Source: Pseudomonadota bacterium
Lineage (GTDB): Bacteria; Pseudomonadota; Alphaproteobacteria; Paracaedibacterales; CAITNM01
DNA length: 6,175 nt
Direction of reading: 5' to 3'
Assembly (NCBI GenBank): GCA_026400695.1
Contig: JAPLON010000091.1
Location: 1 to 6,175 of the forward strand
The position numbers and the translations under genes are program-made. Position 1 is the first letter of the stretch. Every line of letters starts with the position of its first letter. Under the pieces are notes generated by a model that worked only from the letters and a program-made list of their open reading frames with translations, ran no database searches and had not been told where the DNA came from. Below, one piece after another: positions 1 to 5,862 of this stretch.

Positions 1-100
1 CAACTAAATCAGCTGCTGTTCTGGCAGGAGTTCCTGCAACAAAATATTCTAACAGTCTTAACTGCTCTGAACGTGACAGCTTGCAATGCTTTACATACAT
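1..100 (-). CDS. IS1595-family transposase, N-terminal fragment (cut by window edge)
   Basis: Only the first 33 residues are in the window. They begin MYVKHCKLSRSEQLRLLEY and continue FVAGTPARTAADLV, a pattern I recognise from the N-terminal helix-turn-helix region of IS1595/IS1016-type transposases, where 'FVAGxxARTAAxLVGVNxxTA' is typical. The catalytic DDE-type domain would lie further left and cannot be assessed. The ATG at 98-100 is the only usable start: the same frame meets a stop at 110-112 upstream, and the nearby ATG at 106-108 is followed at once by TAA. No strong ribosome binding site is visible, which is common for transposases. Whether the gene is intact is unknown. Confidence 0.78.
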   Translation of the reverse strand, partial: MYVKHCKLSRSEQLRLLEYFVAGTPARTAADLV

Positions 101-139
101 TCTTACATCCTAACTTCTTAAAAGTCAGGTGTCAGCCCC
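1..139 (-). mobile_element. End of an IS1595-family insertion sequence (partial)
   Basis: The segment holds the first 33 codons of an IS1595-type transposase and about 39 bases between its start codon and a boundary at 139. Read on the minus strand the boundary begins GGGGCTGACACCTGACTTTT, which resembles the GGGGCTG-type termini known from IS1016 and related IS1595-family elements. The other end lies beyond the left edge, so neither the inverted repeat pair nor the target duplication can be confirmed. If 139 is the true end, the 8 bases at 140-147 (AATTAATA) would be the expected target-site duplication, as this family usually makes 8-bp duplications. The element sits just after the remnant 3' end of an exported-protein gene. 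Family is a confident call; the exact boundary is an inference. Confidence 0.72.
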
Positions 140-154
140 AATTAATATATGTAG

Positions 155-226
155 TTAGGAAATATTGGTTAGGCACCTAGCAACAACATCAAGTACATTT
201 TCCATTGATTCACTATTATTTTTCAT
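155..226 (-). pseudogene. Remnant 3' end of an exported-family paralog
   Basis: The minus strand here reads MKNN then SESMENVLDVVARCLTNIS and a TAA stop. This matches the C-terminus of the paralog next to lysS (ESMENVLDTVARCLTKMN) at 14 of 19 positions, better than it matches the end of the gene immediately upstream of it. It has no full-length body, so it is a gene fragment. It lies in the same frame as the preceding 271-codon gene, separated from that gene's TGA stop by nine sense codons (227-253). Read-through of that TGA would append a second, alternative C-terminal segment of 32 residues. I interpret it as the leftover of recombination between tandem copies; the nearby IS may have removed or displaced the rest of the locus. 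Confidence 0.7.
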
Positions 227-253
227 GAGAAAAATCCCATTCATAATATTAAT

Positions 254-1069
254 TCAGCGACGCAGATGTAGCAAACACTTAGAAATACCTACAAGCACAT
301 CCTCAATTGATTCATCATCTATCGAGCAAGCTTGCCACACGGTCTCTAGTTCAATTTCGTATGGTTCTAGTACCTTCTTTGATAAAGAAGCCCTACTGCA
401 TGCAGAACGACCATCTGTTACAATCAAAAATTTCTTACCCTTTGTATCTCCGTTGTAGCGTTCCATCACAGTCCTTAGAAGTTTTGCAGAGGTCGCTCCA
501 AATTCAGTTAAAATTTTATGGATTTTTATTATCTCAACCTGCACTTTTTTGAGTGAATTAGGTTTAGCAACTTCATCCCACAAATCTTCTATTGGAACAT
601 TTTTTTTAGAAAAAGTTGAAGAAGAGCTTTTCCCAACTTCAGTGCTAATTTTTAAGTTACGAGTAGACCCAAGTAAATAAATTCTATCGAACACAATTCC
701 TTGTTCGCACAATTTAATTAAATAATTAATACGTTTTTGGATACGTTCCTTACGATAACCAATGATTATGGCAGCATCATAGTGTTTTTGTTTAGGCTGT
801 CTTCCCTTAGCCAATTCCGACCCCATAATTAGCTTAGTGAGCCCTTCTTTTTTGCACTTATCTAAAAGACTATACCCATGCCATTTTTGCATAAACTTCG
901 GCTTAAGCCATTTAGAAGTAGTTTGAGACACCGCAGATTCAAGATCATAAACGTTTTTGATTTCAGTAATCTTAAATATTTCTCTTAAAAAATCCGTTGG
1001 ACCATTTTTCCAAACAACATCACTACCAAATATGCCAGGCAAAATTGCCAGCATTAAAAGCAGCCTCAT
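254..1069 (-). CDS. Exported protein of a tandem paralog family, DUF218-like fold suspected (copy 3)
   Basis: This is a 271-residue protein that I do not recognise by name. Residues 1-15 form a hydrophobic signal peptide (MRLLLMLAILPGIFG), probably cut before Ser16, so the product should go to the periplasm or outside. The mature part opens with a family signature, W20-K-N-G-P-T, then W54, the motif WHGYS at 63-67 and PKQKHYDAAIIIGY at 92-105. That last segment and the strand at 130-135 (IYLLGS) suggest a Rossmann-like core of the DUF218/YdcF type. The corresponding later motif is weak here (GATSAKL at 191-197, then KKFLIVTDG at 212-220), so any active site may be lost. It carries an insert of Ser and Lys near 147-156 and five cysteines, of which only the C-terminal Cys265 is shared by all three copies. 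A GAGGGG ribosome binding site at 1075-1080 supports the start. It is closest to the 258-codon neighbour, sharing its LRR ending. Confidence 0.8.
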   Translation of the reverse strand: MRLLLMLAILPGIFGSDVVWKNGPTDFLREIFKITEIKNVYDLESAVSQTTSKWLKPKFMQKWHGYSLLDKCKKEGLTKLIMGSELAKGRQPKQKHYDAAIIIGYRKERIQKRINYLIKLCEQGIVFDRIYLLGSTRNLKISTEVGKSSSSTFSKKNVPIEDLWDEVAKPNSLKKVQVEIIKIHKILTEFGATSAKLLRTVMERYNGDTKGKKFLIVTDGRSACSRASLSKKVLEPYEIELETVWQACSIDDESIEDVLVGISKCLLHLRR

Positions 1070-1114
1070 ATATACCCCTCTTATAAAACTATTAAAGCCA
1101 ATTACTCAATTTTT

Positions 1115-1163
1115 AAGGAACTAATTTATGTTAGTTAAGACACCTAGCAGTGGTCTAGAACAC
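1115..1163 (-). pseudogene. Decayed 3' tail of a paralog, after the stop of copy 2
   Basis: On the plus strand this stretch contains CACCTAGCAG and GGTCTAGAACA, which line up with CACCTAGCAACGG and GTCTAGAACA at 2000-2022, the last codons of the paralog next to lysS. The match continues through the stop codon into the downstream spacer (AAGGAACTA at 1115 and at 1971). On the minus strand one frame still reads LTNIN and a TAG stop, like the LTKMN and TAG of that gene, but small insertions and deletions break the frame upstream. It is therefore a non-coding relic of an alternative C-terminal end. It fills most of the 105-base gap between copies 2 and 3; the rest of that gap holds the ribosome binding site of copy 3. 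Confidence 0.62.
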
Positions 1164-1174
1164 ATAATGCTAGC

Positions 1175-1951
1175 TCAGCGACGCAGATGCTGCAAACATT
1201 TAGCAATGTTCTTTAGCACACTATCCGGTGATTCACCTTGCATAGCTGGACAAACTGTTTCCAAAGTTACCCCATATGCATCTAGTACTTTTTTTACCCC
1301 CGCATCTTGGTTAAGAATATACGAATCACTTGAAATAAGCAGGAAGTTTTTTTCTTTTACATCTTTCTGAGCGGCCATCTTCATAACAAGATCATTAGAA
1401 GTAGCATCAAAACCACTGGTATTCCTACATACCATAAGAGCGGTGACTTTCACATGGTTTAAGGCATCAGGCTTAGGAGTATGATACCACAAATATTCAA
1501 TCTTCATCTTTTCTTCTATGGGACCACCTATTTTTAAGTCATTAGATGTTCCTAGTAAATAAATATTACCAAAGGTAATACCTTGATTATGTAATTTAAT
1601 TAAAAAATTAATTCGTTTCTGCAAACGCTGGGGATTAAAACCCATAATAATAACCGCGTCATAGTGAGTTTGTTTCGGTAGCCTTTCTTTTGCAAAATCT
1701 GGATTTTCAAATAGTTTAACAAGTTCTTTTTTTTGACCTTTGTTTAAGAAACTATATGCGTGCCAACTTTCCATAAAAGTTGGGCGAACCCATTTTGAAC
1801 TAGTTTGGCTTATAAGACATTCCAAATCATCAGATTCTTTAACTTTTGTAATTTTGAATACTTCTTTTAAAAGTTCTGTTGGGCCATTTTTCCAAATAAT
1901 CTCACTACTAAATATGCTTGACAAGATTACTAGCATTAAAAGTAGCCTCAT
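1175..1951 (-). CDS. Exported protein of a tandem paralog family, DUF218-like fold suspected (copy 2)
   Basis: This 258-residue paralog has a signal peptide at 1-15 (MRLLLMLVILSSIFS) with a likely cut before Ser16. It shares the family layout: W20-K-N-G-P-T, KW at 53-54, WHAYS at 63-67, then LPKQTHYDAVIIMGF at 91-105 followed by a helix rich in Arg and Lys (RLQKRINFLIKL at 109-120). A strand at 130-134 (IYLLG), FDATSNDLV at 181-189, the strand NFLLISSD at 202-209 and GVTLETV at 227-233 follow the order of a DUF218/YdcF-like domain, though the Asn-Thr-x-Glu-type motif is reduced to ATSND. The end is KCLQHLRR, as in copy 3 and unlike copy 1. A strong AGGAGGG ribosome binding site at 1955-1961 fixes the start. 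Only 25 bases separate it from the stop of copy 1, which supports one transcript. Function is unknown. Confidence 0.8.
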   Translation of the reverse strand: MRLLLMLVILSSIFSSEIIWKNGPTELLKEVFKITKVKESDDLECLISQTSSKWVRPTFMESWHAYSFLNKGQKKELVKLFENPDFAKERLPKQTHYDAVIIMGFNPQRLQKRINFLIKLHNQGITFGNIYLLGTSNDLKIGGPIEEKMKIEYLWYHTPKPDALNHVKVTALMVCRNTSGFDATSNDLVMKMAAQKDVKEKNFLLISSDSYILNQDAGVKKVLDAYGVTLETVCPAMQGESPDSVLKNIAKCLQHLRR

Positions 1952-1976
1952 ACACCCTCCTAAAATTATTAAGGAA

Positions 1977-2804
1977 CTAGTTCATTTTAGTAAGGCACCT
2001 AGCAACGGTGTCTAGAACATTTTCCATTGATTCCTCACTGCTCATACCTTCACCAACCGTTTCAACTGACACGCCAAAAGAGTTTAAAATTTTCTTGGCA
2101 ACAGCATCTTGATAACATATATAAGGATTATTAGAAATAAATAATATATTTTTCCCTTGAGCGCTATCAATATTTTTTGCCATTTCAACTAAAGAATCCT
2201 CAGTATTTGCCCTTGTACCATCTGCTCTATTACCTGACTGAATTGAAATAACAGGTATACTTGCGCAAAATTTTGGCTTATTTATTTGGCTCCACAAATA
2301 TTGCATCATAAACATTTCAGTTTCTGCAGAACCCATTTTTTTCAAAAAAATTGCCATTCTTTGATCTTGCTCTGTCCCTACATTTAAATCACGAGTAGAT
2401 CCAAGTAGAAAAACCTTATCCCAAGTCACACCATGATTTGCTAATTGCATTAAAAATTCCATCCGATTTTTAACACGTGCAGTAGTTGCACCAAGTACAA
2501 CCACTGCATGATAATGCTTCTTAGTTGGCATCTTAGCTTTGGCTAAGGCAGATTTTTTAATTATTTTTGTAAGTTTTTCCCTTTGAGAATCGTTCAAAAT
2601 ACTATAGATATGCCAACGTTCATAACCTTTAGGACGTATCCAGCGAAAATTAGCTTGTTGGGTTGCAAATTTTAAATCATCGACATTATCTATTTCACTA
2701 ATTTCGAAAATATCCCTTAACAACTGAGTTGGACCATTATTCCAAATAGCTTCACATCCAAATACTGCTGGCAAGATGGCTACTAAAACCGCTAACTTTT
2801 TCAT
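1977..2804 (-). CDS. Exported protein of a tandem paralog family, DUF218/YdcF-like (copy 1, coupled to lysS)
   Basis: This 275-residue protein has a signal peptide, MKKLAVLVAILPAVFG, followed by Cys17. A lipoprotein is possible but the -2 residue is Phe, a poor lipobox, so ordinary cleavage is more likely. After the family leader (W21-N-N-G-P-T, W64-H-I-Y-S) comes the best DUF218-like core of the three: HYHAVVVLGATTAR at 97-110, a helix to about 123, the strand VFLLGSTRD at 131-139, Glu161/Glu163 before QYLW, then RANTEDSLVEMAK at 198-210 and NILFISNNPYICYQDA at 219-234. In DUF218 proteins the comparable order is xLG, Glu, NTxEN and VTSxxH; the final His is not evident here. DUF218 assignment is inferred from motif order only. 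Its ATG overlaps the lysS stop (ATGA) and no good ribosome binding site precedes it, so translation probably depends on lysS. Confidence 0.8.
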   Translation of the reverse strand: MKKLAVLVAILPAVFGCEAIWNNGPTQLLRDIFEISEIDNVDDLKFATQQANFRWIRPKGYERWHIYSILNDSQREKLTKIIKKSALAKAKMPTKKHYHAVVVLGATTARVKNRMEFLMQLANHGVTWDKVFLLGSTRDLNVGTEQDQRMAIFLKKMGSAETEMFMMQYLWSQINKPKFCASIPVISIQSGNRADGTRANTEDSLVEMAKNIDSAQGKNILFISNNPYICYQDAVAKKILNSFGVSVETVGEGMSSEESMENVLDTVARCLTKMN

Positions 2805-4384
2805 GATAATTTCTCAACTATTAAAGCACGGGTTTCTGAAATACCGTATAGCACAATAAATGATCCCATCCTAGGGCCTTCTGTTTGACCAAGCAAAACC
2901 TCATATAATGTGCCAAACCACTGGCGTAAATCTGAGAAAGCAAACTGCTTACCAACTTCAAAAACAACTGATTGCAAATCTTCCGCTGTGCTTTCAAATG
3001 AAATATCGCCAAGTTCATCGTGCAAGCGTTGCAGGGCTTCGCGTTCCATTTGTGTAGGCTCTCTGTATTGCTTACTAGGCTTTACAAAATCTTGATAGTA
3101 ACGCACTGCGCATTCAATAAGTTTAGCCAAATATGGCAACGAACTTTCATCAACACCTGGAACATAGCGTTTTACAAACCCCCATAAAATACTACCTTCT
3201 TCCGCATTAACTACGGAGGCTAAGTTCAATAAAATGTTAAAGCTTAAAGCACTTTCAGATTCAGGAACATTGCCCGCGTGTATATGCCATGAAGGGTTAT
3301 CTAACTGCTCTGTTCCAATTTGTGCAGTATGTTTTGAAACGTGCTGTAAGTATTCATCAACCGCCCGTGGAATTACATCAAAATAAAGTCTTTTAGCTTT
3401 TTTAGGGGATTGATACATAAAATAAGCAAGGCTTTCTTGTGGCGCATAAGTTAGCCATTCATCAATACTCAAGCCATTACCTTTTGATTTGCTTATTTTT
3501 TGCCCTTCTTGATCAAGAAATAGTTCATAAGTTAAGTTTTCTGGTGCCCTTCCACCAAGGACTCTACAAATTTGTGATGATAATTTAACTGAATCAATTA
3601 GGTCTTTTCCTGACATTTCATAGTCTACGCCCATGGCGTACCAACGCATTCCCCAATCTACCTTCCATTGCAGTTTACAACTGCCACCAGTAATTTGTAC
3701 CTCGGTCAATTGACCTGTTTCAGGGTCTTTATAAACAATAGAATCACGCTCTGGGTGCCTTTCAACCATTGGCACCTGTAAAACATGACCTGTACGTTGG
3801 CACACTGGCAAAAACGGGCTATAAGTTGCACGACGTTCATCACGCAAAGTTGGTAACATAATCGCCATGATCTCATCGTAGTGTTGTAGAACTAACCTTA
3901 ATGCTGGATCAAAGCGTCCTGATTTATACCAATCAGTTGAGCTTTGAAATTCATACTCAAAACCATAACTATCTAAAAAGCCCATTAACATCGCGTTATT
4001 GTGCTGGCCAAAACTTTCAAATTTTTCATAAGGATCTGGCACTTTAGTCAGCGGCATATTCAAAAACTTAGTTAACATTTCTTTGTTTGGAACGTTATCA
4101 GGAACTTTACGTAAACCATCCATATCATCAGAAAAACAAAATAATCTAGTCGGAATATCACACAAAGTTTGAAAAGCTTTTCGAACCATAGTTGTACGCA
4201 GTACTTCACCGAATGTACCAATATGAGGCAACCCGGAAGGACCATAACCTGTTTCAAAAAGGACATAGCCTTTTTCCGGAACCTTACCCTGCAAACGCGC
4301 TATAATGCGTTTTGCCTCTTCAAATGGCCATGACTTAGCATCAAAAGCTACAGTCTTTGTGGAATTTTCAATGGTTACTGACAT
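2801..4384 (-). CDS. lysS: Lysyl-tRNA synthetase, class I (archaeal type)
   Basis: The enzyme charges tRNA-Lys with lysine in the cytoplasm, using ATP. The 527-residue product carries the class I signature motifs: GPSGLPHIGTFGE at 48-60 contains the HIGH-equivalent HIGT, and KISKSKGNG at 296-304 is the KMSKS loop. The blocks FSDDMDGLRKVPDN (84-97) and QWKVDWGMRWYAMGVDYEMSGKD (239-261, key residues W243, M246, W248) are characteristic of the class I LysRS family, and the length is normal for it. The C-terminal helical anticodon-binding part ends with MGSFIVLYGISETRAL, also typical. The start ATG at 4382-4384 has only a weak ribosome binding site upstream. The gene follows the copper chaperone by 72 bases and overlaps the next exported-protein gene by four. 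Class I LysRS replaces the usual bacterial class II enzyme in several alphaproteobacteria, including Rickettsiales. Confidence 0.97.
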   Translation of the reverse strand: MSVTIENSTKTVAFDAKSWPFEEAKRIIARLQGKVPEKGYVLFETGYGPSGLPHIGTFGEVLRTTMVRKAFQTLCDIPTRLFCFSDDMDGLRKVPDNVPNKEMLTKFLNMPLTKVPDPYEKFESFGQHNNAMLMGFLDSYGFEYEFQSSTDWYKSGRFDPALRLVLQHYDEIMAIMLPTLRDERRATYSPFLPVCQRTGHVLQVPMVERHPERDSIVYKDPETGQLTEVQITGGSCKLQWKVDWGMRWYAMGVDYEMSGKDLIDSVKLSSQICRVLGGRAPENLTYELFLDQEGQKISKSKGNGLSIDEWLTYAPQESLAYFMYQSPKKAKRLYFDVIPRAVDEYLQHVSKHTAQIGTEQLDNPSWHIHAGNVPESESALSFNILLNLASVVNAEEGSILWGFVKRYVPGVDESSLPYLAKLIECAVRYYQDFVKPSKQYREPTQMEREALQRLHDELGDISFESTAEDLQSVVFEVGKQFAFSDLRQWFGTLYEVLLGQTEGPRMGSFIVLYGISETRALIVEKLS

Positions 4385-4415
4385 ATTAAACTAAACACTG
4401 GTTAAAAGATAATTC

Positions 4416-4444
4416 AGTTTATAGATAATGCAGACAAAGCTCAA
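4416..4444 (-). promoter_or_regulatory. Weak candidate sigma70 promoter for lysS
   Basis: In the 72-base gap upstream of lysS the minus strand has TTGAGC (4439-4444), a 17-base spacer and TAAACT (4416-4421), with an alternative TATAAA at 4418-4423. The match to consensus is partial and A+T-rich sequence makes chance hits likely. It would let lysS and the exported genes be transcribed separately from the copper chaperone gene. No terminator hairpin is visible in this gap, so read-through from the chaperone is equally possible. Confidence 0.22.
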
Positions 4445-4456
4445 TCAGAAATACAG

Positions 4457-4936
4457 CTACCCACCACACCTTTGGCTATCTTTTAATACTGGTACTTCTA
4501 AGTTTACATAAAACTCTTCACCAGAACTTTTTCTAAATAAAAATTTAAAGGTCAAAGTTTTTTCACCGCAATATGTTTGCTTAATGTCCATTAGCATTAA
4601 ATGCCTACTACCTGGAAACAAACTTAGTGTTTCACCGGCTGCAATTTCCATTGTTGGTATTTCAATCATTTGCATGTATTTAGTACCGTTAGCATCTGTG
4701 CGTTCTATGTGGTCATGTAATTCAACCCTATCAAAAACTTCAGGTGTAACCTCAACTTTATACAAAGTCACAGCATACGAATTGTTGTTTTGAATTTTCA
4801 CATAAGCCGCACCATTTTTAGCACCATTTAAAATTTTGGTGGTTAACCCTTCAATAACAACCCCATGCTCTTTAACCGCGGCGTAAGGTTCACAAAAAAA
4901 TGCTGAAAAAACCACTAAAAACAATAAACGACGCAT
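4457..4936 (-). CDS. Periplasmic copper chaperone, PCu(A)C family
   Basis: Proteins of this family bind Cu(I) in the periplasm and help load copper into cytochrome c oxidase. The product has a signal peptide, MRRLLFLVVFSAFFCEPYAA, then a cupredoxin-like domain of about 135 residues. Numbered from the upstream ATG, the copper-binding residues fall at His76/His78, Met90/Met92 and H114-L-M116, with M118 next to it. Met92 to His114 leaves 21 residues between, exactly the spacing of the H(M)X10MX21HXM motif, while the first loop (79-89) is slightly longer than usual. Two further cysteines are at 125 and 159. I chose the ATG at 4934-4936 because the ribosome binding site AAGGGA overlaps the upstream ATG at 4940-4942, which would add only Met-Ala. 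No SenC/Sco or oxidase gene is adjacent, and the gene is divergent from rapZ. Confidence 0.88.
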   Translation of the reverse strand: MRRLLFLVVFSAFFCEPYAAVKEHGVVIEGLTTKILNGAKNGAAYVKIQNNNSYAVTLYKVEVTPEVFDRVELHDHIERTDANGTKYMQMIEIPTMEIAAGETLSLFPGSRHLMLMDIKQTYCGEKTLTFKFLFRKSSGEEFYVNLEVPVLKDSQRCGG

Positions 4937-4941
4937 AGCCA

Positions 4942-4947
4942 TCCCTT
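4942..4947 (-). promoter_or_regulatory. Ribosome binding site that decides the copper chaperone start
   Basis: AAGGGA on the minus strand overlaps the A of the first possible ATG (4940-4942), so it cannot serve that codon. It lies five bases before the second ATG (4934-4936), a normal spacing, which makes the second the likely start. Confidence 0.6.
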
Positions 4948-4957
4948 ATAAAAATCA

Positions 4958-4963
4958 ATTATA
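4958..4963 (-). promoter_or_regulatory. Candidate -10 box for the copper chaperone gene
   Basis: A perfect TATAAT lies on the minus strand in the 59-base divergent spacer. A transcript starting about seven bases downstream (near 4951) would carry a leader of about 15 bases that includes the AAGGGA site, which fits. No good -35 hexamer is present at 16-18 bases (the sequence there is A+T-rich), so the call rests on the -10 alone. No equally good box was seen for rapZ on the plus strand. Confidence 0.33.
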
Positions 4964-4995
4964 CTTGAACATATGATTTTTATTATGAGTAGGCA

Positions 4996-5862
4996 ATGGC
5001 CTTATCTTTAGTAGTCATTGCTGGTCTTTCAGGTGCAGGAAGAAGCACAGCTTTAAAAGCCTTAGAAGATCAAGGTTACCAAACCATTGATAACTTGCCC
5101 ATTTCGATGATGCCAACTTTAGTTGAGCATATTACCAAATCACACAACCCAAAATTAAATTATGCTGTAGGGATTGATGCTAAAAGTTTGCATTTAACCA
5201 AAGATTCCATAGAGATTATTAAGGACCTGCAAAGCAATGTCAGCATTAATTTAAAGATAATTTTTATAGATTGTGATGGGGAAAAAATTCAACATCGGTA
5301 CAACGAATCAAGGCGGCCCCATCCTATACCTACGCAAAATCTAGCTAGCGCAATTGCACAGGAACGTGAATTGCTAAAGCCTCTACAACAAATTTCTGAA
5401 ATGCAACTTGATACTACTGAACTTACCGTCCGTCACATGCGTTTAATTTTGCAGCACTATTTACAAGAACAAAAAGAAGCAAAGCTAAAAATACAGATAC
5501 TCTCATTTTCTTATAAAAAAGGCCCACCTAAATTTGCTGATATAGTTCTTGATATGCGATTTTTAAGTAACCCATTTTACGACGTCAATCTTAGGCCATT
5601 AAACGGCAAAGATGCAGCGGTACAATCATACATTAAAGAGGATTCTCGCTGGCCAATTGTTGAACACCACCTTCGTGAATTCTTGATAAATGCGATTAAT
5701 GGATACCAGGAACAGGGAAGATTTTACCTTAATTTAGCTTTTGGATGCACCGGTGGGCAACACCGCAGTGTTTTTGCTTGTGAATATTTCTTTAACATTT
5801 TGAAAAAACTACAATATGATTGCATAATCGAACATCGTGATTTAGCTACTGAGGGTTTATGA
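4996..5862 (+). CDS. rapZ: RapZ/YvcJ-family nucleotide-binding protein (RNase adapter)
   Basis: The 288-residue product is full length for the family (E. coli RapZ is 284). An N-terminal P-loop domain begins with GLSGAGRS at 10-17, a Walker A motif with Arg in place of the usual Lys, as is seen in many RapZ proteins. The family blocks follow: SFSYKKGPPKFADIV, then DMRFLSNPFYDVNLRPLNG in the middle, and GCTGGQHRS at 250-258 near the C-terminus, the best-known signature of the C-terminal domain. In enterobacteria RapZ binds small RNAs and directs RNase E to GlmZ, controlling glucosamine-6-phosphate synthesis; in other bacteria the role is less clear, and that part should not be assumed here. 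The start ATG is preceded by GAGTAGG at 4987-4993. The stop overlaps the start of the EIIA gene by four bases. hprK, often upstream in alphaproteobacteria, is not adjacent. Confidence 0.95.
   Translation: MALSLVVIAGLSGAGRSTALKALEDQGYQTIDNLPISMMPTLVEHITKSHNPKLNYAVGIDAKSLHLTKDSIEIIKDLQSNVSINLKIIFIDCDGEKIQHRYNESRRPHPIPTQNLASAIAQERELLKPLQQISEMQLDTTELTVRHMRLILQHYLQEQKEAKLKIQILSFSYKKGPPKFADIVLDMRFLSNPFYDVNLRPLNGKDAAVQSYIKEDSRWPIVEHHLREFLINAINGYQEQGRFYLNLAFGCTGGQHRSVFACEYFFNILKKLQYDCIIEHRDLATEGL

Noticed and set aside
165..552. Two overlapping plus-strand open frames (165-458 and 307-552)
   Set aside because: They lie antisense to the 271-codon exported protein and its relic, have serine-rich low-complexity translations and no ribosome binding site.
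1080..1109. Promoter-like TTGAGT and TATAAG with an 18-base spacer on the minus strand before the 271-codon gene
   Set aside because: Transcription would start near 1073, inside or after the GAGGGG ribosome binding site, so the message would lack it. Likely chance in A+T-rich DNA.
1128..1370. Plus-strand open frame of 80 codons
   Set aside because: It is the antisense of the relic tail and the 3' end of copy 2; no coding signature of its own.
2752..2762. Lipobox at the signal peptide end of the paralog next to lysS (VFGC)
   Set aside because: Phe at -2 is unusual for lipoproteins and the other two paralogs have Ser where this one has Cys, so ordinary signal peptidase cleavage is more likely for the family.
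2821..4266. Short open frames at 2821-3018 and 4072-4266 on the minus strand and 2910-3095 on the plus strand
   Set aside because: They are out-of-frame readings inside the intact lysS gene.
4584..4793. Plus-strand open frame of 69 codons
   Set aside because: It is antisense to the copper chaperone gene, whose metal-binding motif is clear.
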